DNA from: Conexibacter sp. DBS9H8
GTDB lineage: Bacteria > Actinomycetota > Thermoleophilia > Solirubrobacterales > Solirubrobacteraceae
NCBI RefSeq assembly: GCF_023330685.1
Contig: NZ_CP097128.1
Location: 2,418,001 to 2,482,000 of the forward strand
Length of the DNA stretch: 64,000 bases
Direction: 5' to 3'
The notes below the pieces were generated by a model. That model made no database searches and was not told the DNA's origin. It was given only the letters and a program-made list of their open reading frames with translations. The stretch's first letter is position 1; each line of letters starts with the position of its first letter. The position numbers were made by a program, and so were the translations under genes. Below are positions 16,351-24,011 of the stretch, piece after piece.

Positions 16351-19300
16351 ATGAACGGCGCGTCGCCTGTACCGAGTGGGTCAGAGGATGACCGTCACGG
16401 CGGCGCCGGCCTCCCGGGGACCGGCCCGATCAGCGGCTCCGATGCCGTTCTGGCGGCCAACCGTCTCCTGCTCGGTGTCATCGACCGCGCCCCCGTCGGG
16501 GTGCTCCTCCGTGACCTTGACGGGCGCTACCTGCTCGCCAACGCGAGCGCGGCCGCGGCGACGCACCGGCCGGTGAGCGGGATCGTCGGTCGAACCCCTG
16601 AGCAGATCTGGCCCAGGGCGGCGGCGGCGCAGATCCTCTCCCTTGACGCCGAGGTGCTCGCAAGCGGTACCGCCCAGTCGGGAGAGATCTCCCTGGAGGG
16701 GCCCGACGGTGGTGCCCGCGTCTACGCAATCACGAAGTTTCCCGTGCGCGATGCCGACGGGGCTGAGATCGTCGGCATCGCAGCCATCCTCCGCGAAATC
16801 ACCGCCGAACGCGACCTCGAGGCACGTCTACGCGAACGCGAGCGCCAGCTCTCAGAGGCCCAGGAGCTCGCCCAGGTCGGCTCCTGGGAGCGGCTGGCCG
16901 GCGAGCCGCGGGCGCGCTGGAGCGCGGGAATGTGCCGGATCTTCGGCCAGCCGGAGGGGTTCTCTCCCAGCTTCGCCGAGTTCGGCAGCCTCATCCACCC
17001 CGAGGATCGAGCGTCCGCGCTGAGCGCGCTCGGCGCGCCGGAGACCCCCCGGGAACGCGAGTCCAGCTTCCGGATTGTGAGGCCTGACGGCGAGCTGCGC
17101 TGGGTCACCCTCCGCCGCCATGACCGTCGTAACGCCGCGGGTGAACTGGAAAGTGTCTTTGGGGTCGTGCAGGACGTCACCGACCGCCACCGCGCCGAGT
17201 CGGCGCTGGGGTCGAGTGAGGCGCTGCTCGCCGCGATCATCGAACACGCGCCCGCCGGGATCATCGTGCGTGATCTCGATGGCACCTACCAGAGAGCCAA
17301 TCGGCTCGCGGCCGCCACCCTCGGTGTTCTCGGGCGGGAGGTGTCGGGGCACCGGCCGGAAGAGTTCTTCTCCCCCGCCCAGGTCGCCCGTATCCGCGCT
17401 CACGACCGCGAGACGTTGCGCACCCGAGCCCCGAGCCAGTACGAGCTGACCGTCCCGGGCCCTGACGGGGGCGAGACGATCTTCGAGGTCATCAAGTATC
17501 CGATCCCCGGACCGGACGGGGAGCCGGCCGCGCTCGGCTCTGTCGCCCTCGACGTCACCGCCGAGCGACGGGCCACCGCCCACCTGCGCGCCCGCGAGCG
17601 TGAGCTCGCTGAGGCGCAGGAGATCGCCGCCCTCGGCACCTGGGAGTGGCGGACGGGGGAGGACAGGGTCCACTTCGGCCCCACCGCCTCCGGACTGTTC
17701 GGCCACGCCCCCGGCTTCTCACCGACCCTCGCTGAACTGGAGGCACTCCTGCACCCCGACGACCGTCAGGTGCTGCTGGGTGAGTCCGGGCCGGCGCCCC
17801 CACTCCGGAGTGGCTCGGGAATCGACGTGCGCATCCGCCATCGGGACGGACGTCACCGGCATCTGCACGTTCGGGTGTCTGAACAGCGAGGCCCGTCGGG
17901 GGCACCCGCCCGGTTCTTCGGAACGGTGCAGGACATGACTGATCGGGCCGAAGCCGAGCACAGCCTGCGTGAGAGTGAGCAGCGGCTGGCGGAGGCCCAA
18001 CGGCTCGCCCATCTCGGCTCCTGGGAGTTCGACGTCGCCAGCGGTCGGCTGCTGTGGTCAGAGGAGCTCTGCCGGATCTCCGGCCAGCCGCTCGGCTTCT
18101 CACCCACCTATGAGGCGTTTCTCGAGCTTGTCATCGAGGAGGACCGCGAAGCGGCTGCGGTCGGCATCCAGGCGGCCCAGGCCGGCCGGTTCCACACGAG
18201 CGAATACCGGATCCGACGCCCCGACGGTGAGATCCGCCACGTTCAGACGCAGCGATATGGCCGCACCGACCCGGATGGTCGTGTCATCGCCCTCTGGGGC
18301 ACGAGTCAGGACGTCACCGAGCAGCGCCGGGTCGAGGAGGAGCTGCGCCGCGCCCGCGAGTACGCAGAGGCGATCACCGCGGCGATGGCCGAGGGGTACG
18401 TCCTCACGGTCGCCGGTGAGATCGTCGCCGTCAACGACGCGTTCGTGGCGATGACCGGGTTCTCCCGGGAGGAGCTGATGGGGATGCGCGCCCCGTACCG
18501 CTTCTGGCCCGCGGGGGCGGAGGTGGAGATGGCGGCCCGTAGCGATCGGGTGCTCGCCGCGGGAGGGGGGACCTTCGAGTTGCCCTTCGTCCGTCGGGAC
18601 GGGTCCCGGTTTGGCGCCGAGATGACCGCGCGTCCCGCCCGCAACCCGGACGGCAGCGCCCTCGGCACGGTGACGACGGTGCGTGACGTCTCTGCCCAGC
18701 ACGCCGCCGAGGCCGAACGGGCCCAGCGGGCCGCCGAGGATCGCGCGCTTCGGGTGATCGCTGAACGCGTCGCGCAGGCGTCGGGCACCGGCACCGTTCT
18801 CGACGAGGTGACCACCCAGGCGCTCAGCCTCTTCGAGGCCCATAGCTCGATCATCGCTCGCTTTGACCCGGTCACGGGCCGGGCAATCTTCGTCACCGGG
18901 ACGACGCGGGACGGTCGTAGCCTCAACGATCGTGAACTCAATCTGGGCGGCGACAGCGCGCCCGCCCAGGTGTACCGGTCCGGACGGGCCGCCCGGGCGG
19001 GGAGCCGCCCGTCCAGTGGCCTCGACCCCGCGCTCGCCGCCGTTGCGGCCGAACAGTCCGACGCGGTCGCGGCCCCGATCGTTGTCGGCGGCCAGTTGTG
19101 GGGCTGTGTCGCGGTGGGCTTCAAGGATGGGCCCGCCCCGGCGGACGCGGAGGAGCGCGCCGCCCGCTTCGCGGCCCTTGCCGGGATGGCCATCGCCAAC
19201 GCCCAGGCGTGGGACGCCCCCGCCCGGGCGGCGAGCACGGACCCGCTCACCGGCCTCGCCAACCGGCGCGTGTTCGAGGAACGTCTCGCCGGCGAGTTCG

Positions 19301-19722
19301 AGCGCGCCCAGCGCCACCAGCGGCCGCTCAGCCTCGTGCTGCTCGATCTCGATCACTTCAAGGCGGTCAACGACCGCCACGGCCACCCCGCAGGGGACCG
19401 TACGCTCGTGGAGGTCGCCCGCCGTCTCGAGCAGACTGCCCGGGCAGGTGAGCTCGTCGCCCGAATCGGCGGGGAGGAGTTCGCCTGGCTACTCCCCGAA
19501 ACGGACGCCGGCGGCGCCTTGTCTGCCGCTGAGCGGCTGCGCGAGGTGATCGCCGGAGAGCCCTTCCCTGATGTTGGTCCCGTCACGATCTCCGCCGGCG
19601 TGTGTGACGCGGCGGCCGCAGATTCGGACGAGGAGCTGCGGAGCCGCGCGGACCGGGCGCTGTATGCCGCCAAGGCGAGCGGGCGCAACACCACCCGGCT
19701 TTTTCAACCTGGCGGACTGTGA
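16351..19722 (+). CDS. Multi-PAS, GAF and GGDEF domain diguanylate cyclase
   Basis: 1123 aa, soluble, no membrane segment. Roughly six tandem PAS domains (about 35-155, 175-285, 290-410, 430-540, 548-665, 670-790), several with the repeated 'REREL(S/A)EAQE(L/I)A.LG(S/T)WE' linker helix, then a GAF domain (~800-950) and a GGDEF domain (~955-1120) with DPLTGLANRR, LLDLDHFKAVNDRHGH and an intact GGEEF at 1040-1044, so c-di-GMP synthesis is likely. The inhibitory I-site, RxxD five residues upstream, reads RAGE and is degenerate, suggesting weak product inhibition. No EAL domain. ATG 16351 has no clear ribosome site; the start may lie slightly differently. Signal sensed is unknown. Confidence 0.9.
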   Translation: MNGASPVPSGSEDDRHGGAGLPGTGPISGSDAVLAANRLLLGVIDRAPVGVLLRDLDGRYLLANASAAAATHRPVSGIVGRTPEQIWPRAAAAQILSLDAEVLASGTAQSGEISLEGPDGGARVYAITKFPVRDADGAEIVGIAAILREITAERDLEARLRERERQLSEAQELAQVGSWERLAGEPRARWSAGMCRIFGQPEGFSPSFAEFGSLIHPEDRASALSALGAPETPRERESSFRIVRPDGELRWVTLRRHDRRNAAGELESVFGVVQDVTDRHRAESALGSSEALLAAIIEHAPAGIIVRDLDGTYQRANRLAAATLGVLGREVSGHRPEEFFSPAQVARIRAHDRETLRTRAPSQYELTVPGPDGGETIFEVIKYPIPGPDGEPAALGSVALDVTAERRATAHLRARERELAEAQEIAALGTWEWRTGEDRVHFGPTASGLFGHAPGFSPTLAELEALLHPDDRQVLLGESGPAPPLRSGSGIDVRIRHRDGRHRHLHVRVSEQRGPSGAPARFFGTVQDMTDRAEAEHSLRESEQRLAEAQRLAHLGSWEFDVASGRLLWSEELCRISGQPLGFSPTYEAFLELVIEEDREAAAVGIQAAQAGRFHTSEYRIRRPDGEIRHVQTQRYGRTDPDGRVIALWGTSQDVTEQRRVEEELRRAREYAEAITAAMAEGYVLTVAGEIVAVNDAFVAMTGFSREELMGMRAPYRFWPAGAEVEMAARSDRVLAAGGGTFELPFVRRDGSRFGAEMTARPARNPDGSALGTVTTVRDVSAQHAAEAERAQRAAEDRALRVIAERVAQASGTGTVLDEVTTQALSLFEAHSSIIARFDPVTGRAIFVTGTTRDGRSLNDRELNLGGDSAPAQVYRSGRAARAGSRPSSGLDPALAAVAAEQSDAVAAPIVVGGQLWGCVAVGFKDGPAPADAEERAARFAALAGMAIANAQAWDAPARAASTDPLTGLANRRVFEERLAGEFERAQRHQRPLSLVLLDLDHFKAVNDRHGHPAGDRTLVEVARRLEQTARAGELVARIGGEEFAWLLPETDAGGALSAAERLREVIAGEPFPDVGPVTISAGVCDAAAADSDEELRSRADRALYAAKASGRNTTRLFQPGGL

Positions 19723-19820
19723 GGGCGCTTCCGCTGCCGGCGCCACGCTGAATCGCGTCCGCGTGGGGCCGACAACCTCGGCGCCCGGGCTCCCAGATCG
19801 TCGGGCTGGGAAACTGCCAC

Positions 19821-19838
19821 CGGTCAGCCTCCTGACCG
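19821..19838. terminator. Hairpin downstream of the GGDEF gene
   Basis: CGGTCAG (19821-19827) pairs with CTGACCG (19832-19838) over a 4-base loop about 100 bases after the GGDEF stop. A second hairpin, CGGACA and TGTCCG (19856-19861 and 19869-19874), follows. Either could end the transcript. The stretch 19723-19905 shows no gene. Confidence 0.4.
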
Positions 19839-19905
19839 CCGGACAGCTTCCCGGACGGACATTGTGACTGTCCGTGAGCTCGACGATCGCCCCCCTGGAT
19901 GCGCT

Positions 19906-19933
19906 ACTACACATAACATCCATTATCGAGCAT
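19906..19933 (-). other. Candidate chromosomal dif site (XerC/XerD recombination site)
   Basis: Read on the minus strand the 28 bases divide into an 11-bp arm ATGCTCGATAA, a 6-bp centre TGGATG and an 11-bp arm TTATGTGTAGT. This has the universal dif layout (ATAA, six bases, TTAT) and agrees at most informative positions with the actinobacterial dif consensus as I recall it, which has CGATAA on the XerC side and TTATGT on the XerD side. It is exactly the left border of the tandem mobile element: the XerD-side arm is present only here, while the other arm and the centre recur at both other borders. The layout is seen directly; identity as dif is inference. Confidence 0.75.
19915..19933 (+). repeat. 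19-bp attachment core, left border
   Basis: AACATCCATTATCGAGCAT, repeated exactly at 22514-22532 and 25113-25131. It contains the centre and one full Xer arm of the candidate dif site. Bases to the left (ACTACACAT) are chromosomal and differ from those at the other two borders (GTTCGGG). Confidence 0.9.
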
Positions 19934-20038
19934 AGAAGGAAGACCCGAAGGGTCTGACCGGGAACTCCCCCGACACCTGATCGCGGTCGCCCGCTGTGTC
20001 TGCGGCGCGTGCGCTCGCGCGGACGGCGCGGTCCGGTG

Positions 20039-20227
20039 ATGCGCGGCCGGGCATTGGAGCTGGCCGTCTGTGTGCTGCTGGCTGAGCGCGGGCCGCTGCT
20101 GACCGTCGATGTGGCGATCTACTGCGGGGTGTCGACTGGCGCCGCGCTGGCGGCCTTGAAGCGCTTGGAGGTCGCTGGTGTTGTCGAGCGGTTCGGGTCG
20201 CCGCCGTCCTGGGGTCGGGTTCGTTGA
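20039..20227 (+). CDS. Small winged-helix DNA-binding protein (element copy 1)
   Basis: 62 aa. The sequence LELAVCVLLAERGPLLTVDVAIYCGVSTGAALAALKRLEVAGVVERFG has the helix, turn, recognition helix and short wing spacing of a minimal winged helix (MarR/ArsR-like), followed by a Gly/Pro-rich end. It is the first gene of the element and probably its repressor or copy-number regulator; this role is inferred from position. ATG 20039 is preferred; GTG 20009 would add ten Arg-rich residues that overlap the preceding leader. Its TGA is fused to the next ATG (TGATG). Confidence 0.65.
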   Translation: MRGRALELAVCVLLAERGPLLTVDVAIYCGVSTGAALAALKRLEVAGVVERFGSPPSWGRVR

Positions 20228-20421
20228 TGGCTGCCCCGCGCCGGATCGAGGCTGGTGTTCGCTTCCGCTGCCGTCACGCTCACCGCTGGGTGGTTTGGGG
20301 TCAGGAGTTCCGGGACGGCGGCCGGTTTGAGAGTGACCCGGCCGCGGCCGAGGTCTGCCCGGTGTGTCGTTGCGGGGCGGTCGGGAACGTCGAGTTGGTG
20401 AGGCGCGGAACCGCGCTGTGA
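20227..20421 (+). CDS. Small cysteine-containing (zinc-ribbon-like) protein (element copy 1)
   Basis: 64 aa, family unknown. Potential metal ligands are RCRHAHRW near the N-terminus and CPVCRCG near residue 44, giving a C-H plus CxxC arrangement as in short zinc ribbons; the rest is Arg-rich, consistent with nucleic-acid binding. The ATG overlaps the previous stop by one base (TGATG) and its stop lies 4 bases before the Rep start, so it is translated within the element operon. Function is not known. Confidence 0.6.
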   Translation: MAAPRRIEAGVRFRCRHAHRWVVWGQEFRDGGRFESDPAAAEVCPVCRCGAVGNVELVRRGTAL

Positions 20422-20425
20422 TGGG

Positions 20426-21412
20426 TTGGCTCTTCTAACAGCCAACCTACGCTCAGAAAGTGAGCGCTGCTGGACTCACGGAGCGCATGGCCTGGACTCG
20501 GTCGCTTACCGGTTCCGACCCAACCAACCGGCGTTCGTTGACGAGCTGCTGCGCCACCCGCACCGAGAGAGCGGCGGCAAGATCCTGCTTGACGACAGCG
20601 CCGGGATCGGCGTCCGCGTTGCGGTTCTCGGCTCCGTGGTCCGTGTTGAGGGTCGCCTCGATCCGCTGCTGACGGGCTACCCGGAGGCCTGTGAGCTGCG
20701 CCCGCCCGCCGACGCCGAGCCGGGAGAGCGCGCCGCGCGACGCCTCGTCGAGCGCTACGCCGGGACGCGGCTGACCGGCGACTCGGAGGTCGCCCGCCTG
20801 GACCTCGCCCACGAGTTGAGCTTCGACGACCCCGCCGACGGCCTCGCGTTCCTCGCCACGGCCGCCGCGATGCTGCCGCCGCGGCGAAAGACCGACGCCT
20901 ACCGGGCCAGCGACGGCACGGTCGAGACGGTCTACTTCAGGACGCCCAAGGGCGCGGTTCGGGAGCGTTTCTATGACAAGGGCGTCGAGTCCGGCAGCGA
21001 TCCGCCGGGCCTCCGCGTCCGGATCGAGGCCCAGCGCCGGTTCCCCAAGAACCAGGCCATGACCGCCGCGACGGTCCCGGCGCTGGATCTCCCCCGCCTC
21101 TACGGGGCGACGATGGAGCGCTACGCGGTGGCCGAGACCGTCAGCGTCGGCCGCGACCAGGCCGTCTCCCAGCTCCTGGGCCGCGTCGCCCGCGACGAGC
21201 TGAGCATGGTCAAGGCCCGCGGCCTGCTCGGCGACCTGGCGATCCTCGCGGAGTTCGGTCGCGCCCCCTACGCCGACAGCACCGGCCGTCGCCGCCTTGC
21301 GGAGCTGCGGAAGCAGGGCATCACGCCCGAGGCGATCGTCCCGCCCGAGCGGGTGATTCCCGTCGGCCGGCTGCTGCGCGAATCCGTTGACGCCTGGGCC
21401 GGCGGTGCCTAG
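20426..21412 (+). CDS. Rolling-circle-type replication initiator (phage/plasmid Rep, G2P/CRI-like), copy 1
   Basis: 328 aa. Features that match initiators of filamentous phages and small plasmids: N-terminal LDSVAYRFRPN (23-33), RLDLAHELSF (124-133), TVYFRTPKGAVRERFYDKGVE in which YDKG is at 183-186, and RVRIEAQRR (197-205). These correspond to the family pattern of a strand with R-D-, 'T-Y-G---R-YDKG-E' and 'R-E-Q-R'. It would nick the element's origin and start leading-strand synthesis. TTG 20426 is the only near start, 4 bases after the preceding stop; no strong ribosome site, so translational coupling is likely. No helicase domain is present; the host helicase would be needed. Confidence 0.75.
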   Translation: MALLTANLRSESERCWTHGAHGLDSVAYRFRPNQPAFVDELLRHPHRESGGKILLDDSAGIGVRVAVLGSVVRVEGRLDPLLTGYPEACELRPPADAEPGERAARRLVERYAGTRLTGDSEVARLDLAHELSFDDPADGLAFLATAAAMLPPRRKTDAYRASDGTVETVYFRTPKGAVRERFYDKGVESGSDPPGLRVRIEAQRRFPKNQAMTAATVPALDLPRLYGATMERYAVAETVSVGRDQAVSQLLGRVARDELSMVKARGLLGDLAILAEFGRAPYADSTGRRRLAELRKQGITPEAIVPPERVIPVGRLLRESVDAWAGGA

Positions 21413-21767
21413 AGGTCTCCCCTCCCGCGTTGGGGTCGAGGCAGCCCGGCGGGCCGAGCTCGTCCGGGTGGTCGTCTATCTCGAGCTCGGCGCCCTGGAA
21501 GACCTCGAGCTGCTCGTCCGCGACCGTGACCCCCACGCCTCACGGTCTGAGATCGTCCGACAGGCCGTGTCCTGGCTGCGAGCCCGCCGCGCCGAGGATC
21601 TCGTCCGCCTCCGTGCCGTCCAGCAACGCCGCGCCGCCCAGGCCGCTGAGGACGCGCGGGCACTGATGCTCTCTCGACAGGACCGCGACCGCGCCCAGGC
21701 CGAGGACACGCTCACGGCCGCGCTGGCGATCATTCACACGAAAGGATCAGACGGGTGCAACCACTAG
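21405..21767 (+). CDS. Ribbon-helix-helix protein (element copy 1)
   Basis: About 120 aa. ELVRVVVYLELGALEDLELLVRDRDPHASRSEIVRQAVSWLRAR has the strand, helix, turn and helix of a CopG/MetJ-type ribbon-helix-helix domain, with the typical SRSEIVRQAV second helix. The remainder is a long Ala/Arg/Gln-rich helix. In rolling-circle plasmids RHH proteins often repress rep; that role is plausible here. GTG 21405 overlaps the Rep stop by 8 bases; TTG 21387 in frame is an alternative. The last 13 bases overlap the next gene. Confidence 0.65.
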   Translation: MPRGLPSRVGVEAARRAELVRVVVYLELGALEDLELLVRDRDPHASRSEIVRQAVSWLRARRAEDLVRLRAVQQRRAAQAAEDARALMLSRQDRDRAQAEDTLTAALAIIHTKGSDGCNH

Positions 21768-22195
21768 AGTCTCTGCTCATGGCCAAGCCGCTCAAGCAGC
21801 CGCGCACGCTCGCCGAGGTCGCCTTCTGGAACCTCCTGGCCGCCCGCCAAGAGGCCGGAGAGGACACCGGTCTGCTGGCTCAGGCCAAGCTGCTCAAGCA
21901 GGCCGCCGCCGCGACCGCGACCGTTGCCGCCCTGGCGATCGCTGACGCTGACGGCGCAGGCGCGAACGGCTGGCCGACCCAGGTCGAGTTCGCCGCCTAC
22001 TGGAAGGTCACCGAGCGCCACGCCCAGAACGAATGGGCGCAGTTCCGCCGAGCGTTCCCCACCGAGGAATCCCCAGACCGGCTGGCCAAACTCATCCGCG
22101 ACAACTACCGAGCCAAGCTCGCCGCTCGCCGGATCGACGTTGCCGCCTCCCTCCCCGCCGAGCCGTTCGGCATCGCCGCTCCCGCTCTCGCCTGA
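21755..22195 (+). CDS. Element-encoded protein of unknown function (copy 1)
   Basis: 146 aa. No family recognised. The N-terminal half is an Ala/Leu/Lys-rich helix pair (KPLKQPRTLAEVAFWNLLAARQEAGEDTGLLAQAKLLKQAAA). The middle, WPTQVEFAAYWKVTERHAQNEWAQFRRAFPTEE, looks like a helix-turn-helix in which KVTERHAQNEWAQFR could be a recognition helix. GTG 21755 has AAAGGA 8 bases upstream, the best ribosome site in the element; ATG 21779 is the in-frame alternative. Last gene of the element, followed by the non-coding end. Confidence 0.6.
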   Translation: MQPLESLLMAKPLKQPRTLAEVAFWNLLAARQEAGEDTGLLAQAKLLKQAAAATATVAALAIADADGAGANGWPTQVEFAAYWKVTERHAQNEWAQFRRAFPTEESPDRLAKLIRDNYRAKLAARRIDVAASLPAEPFGIAAPALA

Positions 22196-22513
22196 CGCGC
22201 CGCTCGCGCGGCGGGAGGACGGACGGAACGGGCGGACGGGCGGCGGGGCGTCAGCCCCTCCGGACGGCCGTCCGCCCGCCCGGACCGCCGCCACCGCGTC
22301 GGCACATCACGCGCAGCAGGAGCCGCGACAGCGGCGTCTTCGTCGGAGAGGTCGCCAAGAGCTGCCCCGGCGGCTAGCGGCTGGGGCGGCCTCGCGACAA
22401 CCTGAGCTTGTCGGGCAGCTCGCTCCTTCCCCAGCCCGCACGAAGCGTTCGGGGCGTTCCGTCCGACCGGGCCTCTACGGTCCCGACCATGCCGCACGAA
22501 CGAACTGTTCGGG
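22196..22513. other. Non-coding, hairpin-rich end of the element: candidate replication origin (copy 1)
   Basis: 318 bases without a credible gene. It contains a nested structure: outer stem GGCTGGGG (22379-22386) with CCCCAGCC (22429-22436), and inside it CGACAA (22395-22400) with TTGTCG (22408-22413) over a 7-base loop. The first part is a G/C-rich run with repeats of GGACGG/CCGTCC. Near the border CGAAC and GTTCG (22498-22512 region) form another small inverted repeat. Nested hairpins in the only non-coding part of a Rep-bearing element suggest the double- or single-strand origin; no nick-site consensus could be confirmed. Confidence 0.5.
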
Positions 22514-22532
22514 AACATCCATTATCGAGCAT
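22514..22532 (+). repeat. 19-bp attachment core, internal junction of the tandem copies
   Basis: Same 19 bases as at 19915. Upstream bases are CTGTTCGGG, the right end of copy 1, so this junction has the structure expected of the circular element's own attachment site: one Xer arm and the centre intact, and the other arm replaced by a non-dif sequence. Confidence 0.9.
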
Positions 22533-22637
22533 AGAAGGAAGACCCGAAGGGTCTGACCGGGAACTCCCCCGACACCTGATCGCGGTCGCCCGCTGTGTCT
22601 GCGGCGCGTGCGCTCGCGCGGACGGCGCGGTCCGGTG

Positions 22638-22826
22638 ATGCGCGGCCGGGCATTGGAGCTGGCCGTCTGTGTGCTGCTGGCTGAGCGCGGGCCGCTGCTG
22701 ACCGTCGATGTGGCGATCTACTGCGGGGTGTCGACTGGCGCCGCGCTGGCGGCCTTGAAGCGCTTGGAGGTCGCTGGTGTTGTCGAGCGGTTCGGGTCGC
22801 CGCCGTCCTGGGGTCGGGTTCGTTGA
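22638..22826 (+). CDS. Small winged-helix DNA-binding protein (element copy 2)
   Basis: Identical 62-residue product to the gene at 20039: a minimal winged helix, probably the element's regulator. Start ATG 22638; the stop is fused to the next start. Confidence 0.65.
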   Translation: MRGRALELAVCVLLAERGPLLTVDVAIYCGVSTGAALAALKRLEVAGVVERFGSPPSWGRVR

Positions 22827-23020
22827 TGGCTGCCCCGCGCCGGATCGAGGCTGGTGTTCGCTTCCGCTGCCGTCACGCTCACCGCTGGGTGGTTTGGGGT
22901 CAGGAGTTCCGGGACGGCGGCCGGTTTGAGAGTGACCCGGCCGCGGCCGAGGTCTGCCCGGTGTGTCGTTGCGGGGCGGTCGGGAACGTCGAGTTGGTGA
23001 GGCGCGGAACCGCGCTGTGA
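22826..23020 (+). CDS. Small cysteine-containing (zinc-ribbon-like) protein (element copy 2)
   Basis: Identical 64-residue product to the gene at 20227, with RCRHAHRW and CPVCRCG as possible metal-binding sites. Function unknown. Confidence 0.6.
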   Translation: MAAPRRIEAGVRFRCRHAHRWVVWGQEFRDGGRFESDPAAAEVCPVCRCGAVGNVELVRRGTAL

Positions 23021-23024
23021 TGGG

Positions 23025-24011
23025 TTGGCTCTTCTAACAGCCAACCTACGCTCAGAAAGTGAGCGCTGCTGGACTCACGGAGCGCATGGCCTGGACTCGG
23101 TCGCTTACCGGTTCCGACCCAACCAACCGGCGTTCGTTGACGAGCTGCTGCGCCACCCGCACCGAGAGAGCGGCGGCAAGATCCTGCTTGACGACAGCGC
23201 CGGGATCGGCGTCCGCGTTGCGGTTCTCGGCTCCGTGGTCCGTGTTGAGGGTCGCCTCGATCCGCTGCTGACGGGCTACCCGGAGGCCTGTGAGCTGCGC
23301 CCGCCCGCCGACGCCGAGCCGGGAGAGCGCGCCGCGCGACGCCTCGTCGAGCGCTACGCCGGGACGCGGCTGACCGGCGACTCGGAGGTCGCCCGCCTGG
23401 ACCTCGCCCACGAGTTGAGCTTCGACGACCCCGCCGACGGCCTCGCGTTCCTCGCCACGGCCGCCGCGATGCTGCCGCCGCGGCGAAAGACCGACGCCTA
23501 CCGGGCCAGCGACGGCACGGTCGAGACGGTCTACTTCAGGACGCCCAAGGGCGCGGTTCGGGAGCGTTTCTATGACAAGGGCGTCGAGTCCGGCAGCGAT
23601 CCGCCGGGCCTCCGCGTCCGGATCGAGGCCCAGCGCCGGTTCCCCAAGAACCAGGCCATGACCGCCGCGACGGTCCCGGCGCTGGATCTCCCCCGCCTCT
23701 ACGGGGCGACGATGGAGCGCTACGCGGTGGCCGAGACCGTCAGCGTCGGCCGCGACCAGGCCGTCTCCCAGCTCCTGGGCCGCGTCGCCCGCGACGAGCT
23801 GAGCATGGTCAAGGCCCGCGGCCTGCTCGGCGACCTGGCGATCCTCGCGGAGTTCGGTCGCGCCCCCTACGCCGACAGCACCGGCCGTCGCCGCCTTGCG
23901 GAGCTGCGGAAGCAGGGCATCACGCCCGAGGCGATCGTCCCGCCCGAGCGGGTGATTCCCGTCGGCCGGCTGCTGCGCGAATCCGTTGACGCCTGGGCCG
24001 GCGGTGCCTAG
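23025..24011 (+). CDS. Rolling-circle-type replication initiator, copy 2
   Basis: Identical 328-residue product to the gene at 20426, with the YDKG motif at residues 183-186. Two intact copies mean that each unit could support replication of a released circle by itself. Confidence 0.75.
   Translation: MALLTANLRSESERCWTHGAHGLDSVAYRFRPNQPAFVDELLRHPHRESGGKILLDDSAGIGVRVAVLGSVVRVEGRLDPLLTGYPEACELRPPADAEPGERAARRLVERYAGTRLTGDSEVARLDLAHELSFDDPADGLAFLATAAAMLPPRRKTDAYRASDGTVETVYFRTPKGAVRERFYDKGVESGSDPPGLRVRIEAQRRFPKNQAMTAATVPALDLPRLYGATMERYAVAETVSVGRDQAVSQLLGRVARDELSMVKARGLLGDLAILAEFGRAPYADSTGRRRLAELRKQGITPEAIVPPERVIPVGRLLRESVDAWAGGA

Larger units (their letters stand above)
19915..22513 (+). mobile_element. 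Xer-integrated minimal replicon (IMEX-like), copy 1, 2,599 bp
   Basis: First of two head-to-tail copies with a period of 2,599 bp; the five predicted proteins and the non-coding end appear identical between copies. Contents in order: 19-bp core, small hairpin AGACCC/GGGTCT (19941-19955), winged-helix protein, cysteine-containing protein, rolling-circle-type Rep, ribbon-helix-helix protein, protein of unknown function, hairpin-rich 318-bp end. All genes point the same way and overlap or nearly overlap, like one operon. It has no integrase, relaxase with helicase, coat protein or Zot ATPase. The site used looks like dif, so host XerC/XerD is the likely recombinase. A tandem array would allow Rep-driven release of a circular unit. 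Confidence 0.85.

Noticed and set aside
19723-19905. tRNA gene as integration target beside the element
   Set aside because: No cloverleaf, no T-arm TTC-like motif and no CCA-like end in this interval; the dif-like sequence explains the integration site better.
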